A stretch of DNA of 5,340 nt from an uncultured Collinsella sp. (GTDB taxonomy: Bacteria > Actinomycetota > Coriobacteriia > Coriobacteriales > Coriobacteriaceae): the NCBI GenBank assembly GCA_958419975.1, contig CATZIG010000140.1, positions 1 through 5,340 on the forward strand, read 5' to 3'. Shown in pieces: positions 1-4,933 of this stretch. The notes beneath the pieces were generated by a model. The model saw only the letters and a program-made list of their open reading frames with translations, was not told where the DNA came from and ran no database searches. The translations under genes were made by a program, and so were the position numbers. The stretch's first letter is position 1. Each line of letters opens with the position of its first letter.

Positions 1-1
1 A

Positions 2-406
2 GGCGACCCTTTGCTCGACAAAGTTTGCTCGCTTCTAACTGCCGCTTTGGCGGATGGTGATATAGATGAGCGCGAATCCAATCAATTGGTTGGTTTATTG
101 CAGGGGGTAATCAATCCCTGCTCCGATGGCGTAGCGCATCGACAGGTTCAAATTGAAGGAAAGAAATTCTGCCTCTCTGGTACTTTCTATCATGGTTCAA
201 AAGAGTGTATCAAGCAGTTTATTTTGCAGAATGGCGGCCAGGTACTGAGTGGCGTGTCAAAGAAATGCGACTACGTGGTTGTGGGCGATGAAGGCAGCGA
301 TGCTTGGACTACAAAGAACTACGGAAGTAAGGTAAAGAAAGCCTTGGAACTCCAGTCCAAGGGCGATGACATTCAGATTGTCAGTGAAGATGCTTTAGGA
401 CTTTAG
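2..406 (+). CDS. BRCT-domain protein, 3' part (5' end outside window)
   Basis: The reading frame is open from the window edge and ends with TAG at 404-406, so this is the C-terminal part of a longer protein; the TTG at 11 has no ribosome binding site and is probably internal. Seen: an acidic helical segment (about residues 1-38 of the visible part, with ADGDIDERES), then a BRCT-type domain. The domain begins KFCLSGTF and continues through NGGQVLSGVSKKCDYVVVGD, then an NYGSKVKKALEL helix and a final IVSEDAL strand. The GG and YVVVG elements match the BRCT of NAD-dependent DNA ligases and replication factor C large subunits. BRCT domains of this kind bind DNA ends or partner proteins. The missing N-terminus could carry an exonuclease, ligase or other domain, so the full function cannot be stated. 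The gene is less G+C-rich than those after 1095. No terminator is visible between it and the toxin-antitoxin operon 54 bp downstream. Confidence 0.8.
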   Translation, partial: GDPLLDKVCSLLTAALADGDIDERESNQLVGLLQGVINPCSDGVAHRQVQIEGKKFCLSGTFYHGSKECIKQFILQNGGQVLSGVSKKCDYVVVGDEGSDAWTTKNYGSKVKKALELQSKGDDIQIVSEDALGL

Positions 407-422
407 CGGGGTCGTTTTGGTG

Positions 423-450
423 TAACATAATTGTGTACACAATTATGTTA
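423..450. promoter_or_regulatory. Perfect 28-bp palindrome, probable toxin-antitoxin operator
   Basis: The half-sites TAACATAATTGTGT (423-436) and ACACAATTATGTTA (437-450) are exact reverse complements with no spacer. The centre is TGTACA (434-439). From established knowledge, the YefM-YoeB repressor complex of E. coli recognises palindromes with a TGTACA core, which fits the antitoxin encoded 10 bp downstream. The palindrome contains a -10-like hexamer CATAAT (426-431), and its last base is the first base of the AGGAG ribosome binding site (450-454). A bound repressor would therefore cover the promoter and leader. I see no convincing -35 hexamer. Binding by the antitoxin is inferred. Confidence 0.8.
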
Positions 451-460
451 GGAGTGTGCC

Positions 461-730
461 ATGCCCGTTTGCGTTCCAATTAAAGATATGCGGGACACCG
501 CAAAGTTTTCTGAGCTCGTTGAAACTACTACGGGTCCAGTGACTGTTACAAAAAACGGCTATAGCAAATTTGTTGTACTTCGATCTGAAGACTATGACCT
601 CATGGTTCAGGAACAGGCTAAAGCTCGCCTGATGGCTCGTATAGCTGTGGCCGAGCGGGAGCGTGCTGCCGGCACGGCGCGTGATGCCTTTGAGGCCCTC
701 GATGACCTTGAGGCAAAATATGGCCTATAA
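461..730 (+). CDS. Phd/YefM-family antitoxin
   Basis: An 89-residue protein, the usual size for the Phd/YefM family. Seen: an N-terminal region (residues 1-55) with the family pattern, PVTVTKNGYSKFVVLRSEDY at about residues 26-45, which forms the DNA-binding Phd fold. It is followed by a charged helical C-terminal tail (about 50-89, rich in A, E, R and D) of the kind that wraps around and neutralises the toxin. The ATG has a well-placed AGGAG (450-454, 6-nt spacer). Its stop overlaps the toxin start by 11 bp, indicating translational coupling. Expected role: cytoplasmic antidote and, with the toxin, autorepressor acting at the 28-bp palindrome immediately upstream. Family assignment is firm; the toxin partner and operator binding are inferred from arrangement. 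Confidence 0.9.
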   Translation: MPVCVPIKDMRDTAKFSELVETTTGPVTVTKNGYSKFVVLRSEDYDLMVQEQAKARLMARIAVAERERAAGTARDAFEALDDLEAKYGL

Positions 731-1055
731 CGTCAAGATTCTGCCTACAGCTGAACAAGAGGTTGACGATATCGTTGATTATCTATTAGGGCATGGTATT
801 TTTACCGCCCGGCATTTTCTTGATAAATACCGTAGTCAGCTCCAGCTTCTTCAAAGTGGTGTAGTTGACTACGGCTTATCGAAGTTACCCGAGCTTGCAG
901 CGCTTGGCTACCATGCTTGCCTCGTCAATTCTTATGTAATGCTTTATTACTACGATAACGATGACGTTGTGGTTGCCCATGTTTTTCACCAAAGCCAAGA
1001 TTATGCCGCATTGGTGATATCTAGAAATCGATTCGAGTTGCTGGATAATGATTAG
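720..1055 (+). CDS. RelE/ParE-superfamily toxin
   Basis: A 111-residue protein. The reading frame is open upstream to an ATG at 663, but the ATG at 720 is chosen because it has GAGG at 710-713 with a 6-nt spacer, gives the family's usual N-terminus (MAYNVKILPTAEQEVDDIVDYL) and overlaps the antitoxin gene by only 11 bp. Seen: the helix-rich N-terminal half with A11, V15 and I18 spacing typical of the family, then the C-terminal strands CLVNSYVMLYYYDNDDVVVA and FHQSQDYAALV. These align with the family's usual nYvvlYrv...V.i..v.HgrrDY ending. RelE-type members cleave mRNA at the ribosome and ParE-type members inhibit gyrase; the sequence alone does not settle which. Odd: arginines usual in the C-terminal motif are absent (H65-A66-C67 and H90-Q-S-Q-D-Y95), so activity may be altered or lost. 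Tandem stops TAG TAA end the gene. Confidence 0.88.
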   Translation: MAYNVKILPTAEQEVDDIVDYLLGHGIFTARHFLDKYRSQLQLLQSGVVDYGLSKLPELAALGYHACLVNSYVMLYYYDNDDVVVAHVFHQSQDYAALVISRNRFELLDND

Positions 1056-1099
1056 TAAGAACCGCCCGGAAGCACGATGCCTTCCGGGCGGTTCTTACT
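1054..1099. terminator. Convergent bidirectional hairpin terminator
   Basis: The arms AGTAAGAACCGCCCGGAAG (1054-1072) and its exact reverse complement (1081-1099) form a perfect 19-bp stem with an 8-nt loop (1073-1080). The G/C-rich upper stem and A/T-rich lower stem give a U-rich descending arm (GGTTCTTACTTT on the + strand) in both directions. It lies between the convergent toxin and merR-type genes and overlaps the stop codons of both (TAG 1053-1055 on +, TAA 1097-1095 on -). There is no long run of Ts outside the stem, so the exact mechanism is inferred. Confidence 0.85.
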
Positions 1100-1943
1100 T
1101 TGCCGGGGCAACCGGCACCGTGATCTGCGTCACGTAGGTCGCGGGGTCGTCGCTGATGATGTCGTCGATGAGGGCGATCTCGCGCGAGGGCCCGGCGGGT
1201 GCTAGGTTGTGTTCGTGTATATAGCCGAGTAGCTGCTCATAGCGCGAGCCCGCCTGCCCGTGCGTGCCGCGGAAGCTTATGGTCAGGCAGCGCGCGGCGG
1301 GTCGCACCTCGACGTCGCCCAAGTACTCATCGGTGTCATCGAGCAGCAGGAAGACCTCGTCGTAGCCATCAAAGTCGCCGGCGGCGAGACGCTCGGCGCT
1401 AATCCCAACGCCCAAGTTGCCCAGAAAGACAAAGGTCTCGTGCTGGCCCTTCTGCAGTTGACGAATTTGCCACTCCAGCGCATAGGCGTCGGTAGGGTTG
1501 ACGCGTTCGTGCAACACGGCGCAGCGAAGCTCGGGCGCATCGACTGTGCAAATGGTGTCAAGCTCGGTGCTCAGGGCATCGTGCAGCAGGGCAAGCCGGT
1601 TGTCAATCTTGCGCGACACGCGTTCGAGCTCGCGGCGCTTGTGCTCGATGAGCTCCTGCTGCTGAGCCAGCTGTCGCTGCATGAGGTCCACATCGCGCGT
1701 GGTCACAAACTCGCGGATTTGTGCGAGCGGCAAGTCGAGAACACGCAGGTGGCTGATGGTGTTGAGGGTGGAGAGCTGCCGCGATCCGTAGTAGCGGTAT
1801 CCACTCGCCGGATCGATGTGCGCCGGGTCCAGCAATCCCATCTGTTCGTAATGGCGTAGCGTGCCCACGCTCAGGTTAAACAGGCGCGCCACCTCGCCAA
1901 TGCGGAGCAGGCCCTCAGTATGTTCAGTTGGCGAGTCGGTCAC
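1095..1943 (-). CDS. MerR-family transcriptional regulator, BmrR-like with GyrI-type ligand-binding domain
   Basis: A 282-residue protein starting at GTG, with GAAAGGAG (1958-1951) and a 7-nt spacer. Seen: the MerR winged helix-turn-helix at residues 13-80 (LLRIGEVARLFNLSVGTLRHYEQMGLL, then GYRYYGSRQL). A long antiparallel coiled-coil helix follows at about 85-122 (QRQLAQQQELIEHKRRELERV). The C-terminal domain, about 129-278, resembles GyrI/BmrR effector-binding domains (FRGTHGQ, then GPSREIALIDDI and a final YVTQITVPV strand). The three cysteines (C132, C141, C219) are scattered, so a metal or redox sensor of the MerR/SoxR kind is unlikely and a hydrophobic or cationic ligand is more plausible. 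From the family: such proteins bind overlong-spacer promoters and activate them by DNA distortion on ligand binding. It lies 56 bp downstream of a MATE pump on the same strand, and the promoter upstream of that pump has the matching architecture. It probably controls the pump and itself. Confidence 0.93.
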   Translation of the reverse strand: MTDSPTEHTEGLLRIGEVARLFNLSVGTLRHYEQMGLLDPAHIDPASGYRYYGSRQLSTLNTISHLRVLDLPLAQIREFVTTRDVDLMQRQLAQQQELIEHKRRELERVSRKIDNRLALLHDALSTELDTICTVDAPELRCAVLHERVNPTDAYALEWQIRQLQKGQHETFVFLGNLGVGISAERLAAGDFDGYDEVFLLLDDTDEYLGDVEVRPAARCLTISFRGTHGQAGSRYEQLLGYIHEHNLAPAGPSREIALIDDIISDDPATYVTQITVPVAPAK

Positions 1944-1961
1944 AGGACCGCTCCTTTCGGT

Positions 1962-1998
1962 AAAAAACAGGGGAGGGGCGCCAGGCTCGCGTTGCCCC
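1962..1998 (-). terminator. Possible weak hairpin between pump and regulator genes
   Basis: Read on the - strand, GGGGC (1998-1994) can pair with GCCCC (1979-1975), followed 7 nt later by TGTTTTTT (1969-1962). The stem is only 5 bp with a 14-nt loop, and a shifted pairing with the CCCC at 1973-1970 is equally possible. It could attenuate read-through from the pump gene into the regulator, or be chance in G-rich DNA. Confidence 0.25.
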
Positions 1999-1999
1999 G

Positions 2000-3346
2000 C
2001 TACGCCATCAGTTTGTCAAAAGTTCCGCGGCGGTTGAGTACGGTAAATGCGACACCACAGATGACTGCCGACAAAATCGATCCGCACGGCGAGGCGATGC
2101 CCATAGGAAACAGCGTGTCGGAATAGGCGTTCGACAGCAGCCACGCGCCGGGCACGCGAATGAGCGCCACGGCCAGCACGTTGTGCGCAAAGCCGATGTA
2201 GCTCTTGCCGTATGCAGCGAAAAAGCCGCTAAAGCAAATGTGGATGCCAGCAAAGATTGCGTCGAAAATATAACTGTGCATATAGCCGGTGCCGGCCGCG
2301 ACCACCGCGGGGTCCTTGGCAAAAAAGCCAATAAACGCCGGTGCCACCAGCCACATCAGCACCGTGATTAGGCAGCCATACACTACCGAGATCGTCATGG
2401 CGTCTTTGAGCACCTGACGCGCGCGATCGCCCTTGCCCGCGCCGGCATTTTGCGCCGTGAGCGCGCTGACGGTGGCGCCCATGGAGCTCGGAACAATGAA
2501 CAAAAAGCTGATCATCTTCTCGACCAGGCCCACGGCGGCGGCGTCGACGAGCCCTCGGTGGTTGGCGATGACGGTGATAAACATAAACGCCACCTGGATG
2601 CAGCCGTCCTGCACGGCCACGGGCACGCCGATCTTAAGAATGCTGCCGAGCACCTCGGCCTGGGGGCGCAGGTCGCTGCGCTTAACGTGGATGTTCGTAC
2701 GGCGGCTCTTAAGCCACACGAGTGCGAGCGCAACGCTGGCCGTCTGGGCGGTTACCGTGCCGAGCGCCGCACCCACGGGGCCGAGCCCCATATGCCCGAT
2801 AAACAGAAAATCGAGCGCGATGTTGATGATGCACGCCACGCCAATCACGTACATGGGCGAGCGCGAATCGCCCAGGCCGCGAAAGATGGCTGAAAGAATG
2901 TTGTATGCGGCGATAAACGGAATGCCGACAAAGCAGATACGCAGGTAGGCGGCGGTGCCTTCGACCGCCTCGGGCGGCGTGCCAATGAGCGCCACAACCT
3001 GCGGGCATAGTGCAAACAAGATGACGGCCAGTACCATCGAGACGCCCATAAACAGCGTAATGGTGTTGCCGATGGCGGTCTCGGCGCGATCGAAGCGACG
3101 CGAGCCCACGGCGTGGCCGACGATGACCGTCGTTCCCATGGCCAGGCCCACGAGCGTCACGGTAATGATGTAGAGCGTCTGCGCGCCATTGCCCACGGCG
3201 GTGATGCCGGCGGCGCCGCTAAACTGCCCCATCATGTACAGGTCGGCCATGCCGTAGAGCATCTGCAAAAAGTACGAGAGCATATAGGGCAGGGCAAAGA
3301 CCGCGATGGTCTTAAGGACATTGCCGCGTGTGAGGTCGTGTTCCAT
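2000..3346 (-). CDS. MATE-family multidrug efflux transporter
   Basis: A 448-residue integral membrane protein, typical MATE length. Seen: twelve hydrophobic segments in two halves. The first half begins with TIAVFALPYMLSYFLQMLYGMADLYMMG (about 13-40), and the second with ILKIGVPVAVQDGC (about 236-249). Family signatures include FRGLGDSRSP at 155-164 and the repeat-half equivalent TAQNAGAGKGDRARQV at 297-312. MATE proteins sit in the cytoplasmic membrane and export cationic or other drugs and metabolites in exchange for Na+ or H+. The coupling ion and substrate cannot be read here. The ATG at 3346 gives the usual short N-terminus (MEHDLTRGNVLK), but no good Shine-Dalgarno sequence precedes it, only AGAAAG about 8 nt upstream. 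It is the first gene of an apparent two-gene operon with the MerR-type regulator and lies directly behind a MerR-type promoter. Confidence 0.95.
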   Translation of the reverse strand: MEHDLTRGNVLKTIAVFALPYMLSYFLQMLYGMADLYMMGQFSGAAGITAVGNGAQTLYIITVTLVGLAMGTTVIVGHAVGSRRFDRAETAIGNTITLFMGVSMVLAVILFALCPQVVALIGTPPEAVEGTAAYLRICFVGIPFIAAYNILSAIFRGLGDSRSPMYVIGVACIINIALDFLFIGHMGLGPVGAALGTVTAQTASVALALVWLKSRRTNIHVKRSDLRPQAEVLGSILKIGVPVAVQDGCIQVAFMFITVIANHRGLVDAAAVGLVEKMISFLFIVPSSMGATVSALTAQNAGAGKGDRARQVLKDAMTISVVYGCLITVLMWLVAPAFIGFFAKDPAVVAAGTGYMHSYIFDAIFAGIHICFSGFFAAYGKSYIGFAHNVLAVALIRVPGAWLLSNAYSDTLFPMGIASPCGSILSAVICGVAFTVLNRRGTFDKLMA

Positions 3347-3386
3347 GGGCGGGGCTTTCTGGCTTGGTTCGTTTAGCTACCAGTGT

Positions 3387-3417
3387 AGTGAAAACCCTAT
3401 AACGATTGTAGAGTCAA
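3387..3417 (-). promoter_or_regulatory. MerR-type promoter/operator of the efflux operon
   Basis: On the - strand, a -35 TTGACT (3417-3412) is separated by 19 bp from a weak -10 TTCACT (3392-3387). The spacing is longer than the usual 17 bp, as in promoters activated by MerR-family proteins. An imperfect inverted repeat occupies the spacer region: on the + strand CCCTATAACGATTGTAGAG (3395-3413), with outer CCCTA/TAGAG arms. The context TTGACTCT...AGGGTT resembles known multidrug MerR-regulator promoters. Transcription would start about 30-35 nt before the pump ATG at 3346. The regulator encoded by the second gene is the obvious candidate ligand; that link is inferred. A TACACT (3387-3382) is an alternative -10, but its spacing of 24 bp is too long. 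Confidence 0.75.
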
Positions 3418-3662
3418 GGTTTGTGATGAAGACGGGGCGAAAAAAGTCACGCTCCGAGCACGATACTTTGGCCCTCTGCGCCCCTCACCTCGCCTCAAAC
3501 CATCACAACATTCGACGTTTTTTGCCAAAAACGGGAAAAGCATCGAATGTTGTGATGGTTTTTCTGCCGCTCGACCGGGTGGAATCGCTTTCTTGCGCAC
3601 GAAGGTGTGCGGACTCGTGGGCAGGGGAATAAGGTTGGTTATCCGACTCCATTGGAGGGCTC
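3418..3662. other. Intergenic region between divergent efflux and nuclease-like genes
   Basis: With the MerR-type promoter, 3347-3662 is 316 bases without a gene. Beyond that promoter it holds hairpin repeat copy A (3496-3561) and the ribosome binding site of the next gene (GGAGGG, 3654-3659). I found no convincing -35/-10 pair for the + strand gene. A small stem GCGCAC/GTGTGC with a GAAG loop (3595-3610) is too weak to name. The reading frames crossing it lack ribosome binding sites and recognisable protein sequence. Confidence 0.6.
3496..3561 (+). repeat. Hairpin repeat, copy A
   Basis: The outer arms AAACCATCACAACATTCGA (3497-3515) and its exact reverse complement (3543-3561) form a 19-bp stem. 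Inside, CGTTTTT (3516-3522) pairs with AAAAACG (3527-3533) around the loop TGCC (3523-3526), leaving a 9-nt bulge GGAAAAGCA (3534-3542) on the 3' side only. Bases 3496-3559 match copy B at 4738-4801 in the same orientation with two differences. It is followed by T residues to 3563, so it could terminate + strand transcription, but no + strand gene ends just upstream. It is best described as a dispersed intergenic palindromic element (REP- or MITE-like); the family is not identified. Confidence 0.9.
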
Positions 3663-4700
3663 ATGGACCTGCCGATCGTCCTGTCCCATAAGACTGCCTG
3701 GCTGTACCATAACGTGGCGCGCCCGTCCGAGCCGCTCTCGCGAGCAAGCAGCCTATACGATGAGGACTCGCTTGCTAACGAGGCGGAACCGACCGCGAGC
3801 CTGCCCAAATTGGGACTCGATGCCAAGGGGCTGAGGGCTTCAACGGCAGTTGAGATTGTTGCCGACTATCTGGTTTCGCTCGGTATTCCACGAGAAGAGC
3901 TCGATCATATCGACACGCTCGTCAACTTCGATTTTGAGCGCTCGACGCCGGCTGGATTTAGGTGCCACGTGTTTGGGGCGCCGGTACCTCCAGACCATCT
4001 TATCGAGGTGGCAGAGGGCCTTCTGGTGGTTGATGAGGCCATGTGCTTTGTCCAAGCGGGTTCGTGGATGAGCGAGCCCGAACAGTTGGAATATGGCTAC
4101 GAAATCTGTGCCCGATACCATTTGAATCATCTGTCGACAGGCGATTATATCGAGATGGGGCAGAGGTATACCGTTGCCGACTTGATTACTTATTGCAATG
4201 AGAACCGATCTCGTCAGGGGGCTATACGCGCGGCCGCCGTGCTCAAGCGCGTGCACGATGGCGCGCGGTCGCCCATGGAGACGGCCACCGCAATCATGGT
4301 CGTAGCAAAACGTTCCCAGGGAGGGCTGGGATACGCCAAGATCGAGCTCAACCATCGGGTCGATGTTCCCAACGAGTTCAAGTATCTCGCAAAGGCCGGG
4401 TATTTCGAAATCGACGTATATGCGCCTGCGAGCGGTACGGGGATTGAGTACAACGGCTCGGACCATCTTGATAAACAGCGCAGCGCGTCGGATGCGGAGC
4501 GTATGACCGTGCTGAGCGCGCTGGGCTTTAAGATGATCGTCCTCACCGTGACTCAGTTTGCCCACCAGCTGCAATTGCACCGGGCGATGAACGCCATCGC
4601 GCTCGCTATGGGCCTTAAGTGCGACCGAAGCGAAGCGTTCCAAAAACGGCAGAACGACCTGCGAGAATTCGTGATCCGTCACTGGGACGGTGGCCTTTAG
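3663..4700 (+). CDS. Uncharacterised protein with C-terminal DUF559/Vsr-like endonuclease domain
   Basis: A 345-residue soluble protein with no signal peptide or membrane segment. The ATG at 3663 follows GGAGGG (3654-3659). Seen: an N-terminal part starting VLSHKTAWLYH (6-16), which resembles the opening of AbiEi/DUF559-type actinobacterial proteins, and a helical middle. The C-terminal domain has GARSPMET (200-207), YFEIDVY (247-253), GIEYNGSDH (260-268), SDAERMTVLSALGFKMIVLT (276-295). This order of E206, D251, E262, H268 and D277, followed by an ALGF-hydrophobic strand, is that of DUF559/very-short-patch-repair-like PD-(D/E)XK nucleases; the usual lysine of ExK is replaced (E-Y-N). Expected role: DNA cleavage or binding in defence or repair, or a type IV antitoxin-like function. 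No partner gene is adjacent: moaA follows and the efflux operon diverges. Hairpin repeats lie on both sides. Fold assignment is moderately sure; function is unknown. Confidence 0.75.
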   Translation: MDLPIVLSHKTAWLYHNVARPSEPLSRASSLYDEDSLANEAEPTASLPKLGLDAKGLRASTAVEIVADYLVSLGIPREELDHIDTLVNFDFERSTPAGFRCHVFGAPVPPDHLIEVAEGLLVVDEAMCFVQAGSWMSEPEQLEYGYEICARYHLNHLSTGDYIEMGQRYTVADLITYCNENRSRQGAIRAAAVLKRVHDGARSPMETATAIMVVAKRSQGGLGYAKIELNHRVDVPNEFKYLAKAGYFEIDVYAPASGTGIEYNGSDHLDKQRSASDAERMTVLSALGFKMIVLTVTQFAHQLQLHRAMNAIALAMGLKCDRSEAFQKRQNDLREFVIRHWDGGL

Positions 4701-4737
4701 GGGTGCTTTGGTCCTTCTACGGGGTACCGTGGGCAGG

Positions 4738-4801
4738 CAAACCATCACAACATTCGACGTTTTTCGGCAAAAACGGGAAAAGCATCGAATGTTGTGATGG
4801 T
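4738..4801 (+). repeat. Hairpin repeat, copy B
   Basis: Second copy, 1242 bp downstream of copy A and in direct orientation. ACCATCACAACATTCGA (4741-4757) pairs exactly with 4785-4801. The inner stem CGTTTTT (4758-4764) pairs with AAAAACG (4769-4775) around loop CGGC (4765-4768). The same 9-nt bulge GGAAAAGCA lies at 4776-4784. The only differences from copy A are at 4765 (C for T) and 4767 (G for C), both in the loop. It lies 37 bp after the stop of the nuclease-like gene but lacks a T-tract, so termination there is not obvious. Confidence 0.9.
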
Positions 4802-4887
4802 CTGTGCTGAGGATGGGCTTGGAAAGTCCGTTTTGCTCGAAGCGACCTGTCCTGTCGTACGGGTGTCGGCATGATTCTCTCGTGGGG

Positions 4888-4893
4888 TATTAT
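4888..4893 (+). promoter_or_regulatory. Possible -10 element for moaA
   Basis: TATTAT matches the -10 consensus at five of six bases and lies 40 bp before the moaA start. No good -35 is seen at 16-18 bp upstream (the sequence there is G/C-rich, around GTCGGC). If real, the leader would be about 35 nt, too short to hold a molybdenum-cofactor riboswitch. Confidence 0.35.
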
Positions 4894-4933
4894 GTTTTCC
4901 GAAGAATAAAACGCCGCGTGAGGGGAGGGCTGC

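Noticed and set aside
663..719. Upstream ATG at 663 extending the toxin by 19 residues
   Set aside because: It would overlap the antitoxin by 68 bp, has no ribosome binding site and adds residues that the family lacks; the ATG at 720 has GAGG at good spacing.
1260..1859. 199-codon + strand frame inside the MerR-type gene
   Set aside because: It is the antisense shadow of a well-supported MerR protein, with composition typical of mirrored codon bias and no family resemblance.
2433..2948. Two overlapping + strand frames (171 and 147 codons) opposite the MATE gene
   Set aside because: Both are antisense to a confidently identified transporter and show low-complexity translations without motifs or ribosome binding sites.
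4719..4730. ACGG-GGTA-CCGT mini-hairpin after the nuclease-like gene as a terminator
   Set aside because: It is a 4-bp stem without a T-tract, likely chance.
3840..4748. 302-codon open frame on the - strand opposite the nuclease-like gene
   Set aside because: It lacks a ribosome binding site and recognisable motifs, runs into repeat copy B, and its length is explained by the G+C-biased third positions of the + strand gene, which has a ribosome binding site and domain motifs.
3496..4801. The repeat pair as a CRISPR array or transposon end pair
   Set aside because: There are only two copies 1.2 kb apart with a gene between them, so it is not an array; the copies are in direct rather than inverted orientation, no transposase is present, and no target-site duplication is visible.
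4802..4933. Possible molybdenum-cofactor riboswitch in front of moaA
   Set aside because: I cannot trace the conserved helices of that riboswitch, and the best -10 candidate leaves only a short leader; a covariance-model search would settle it.
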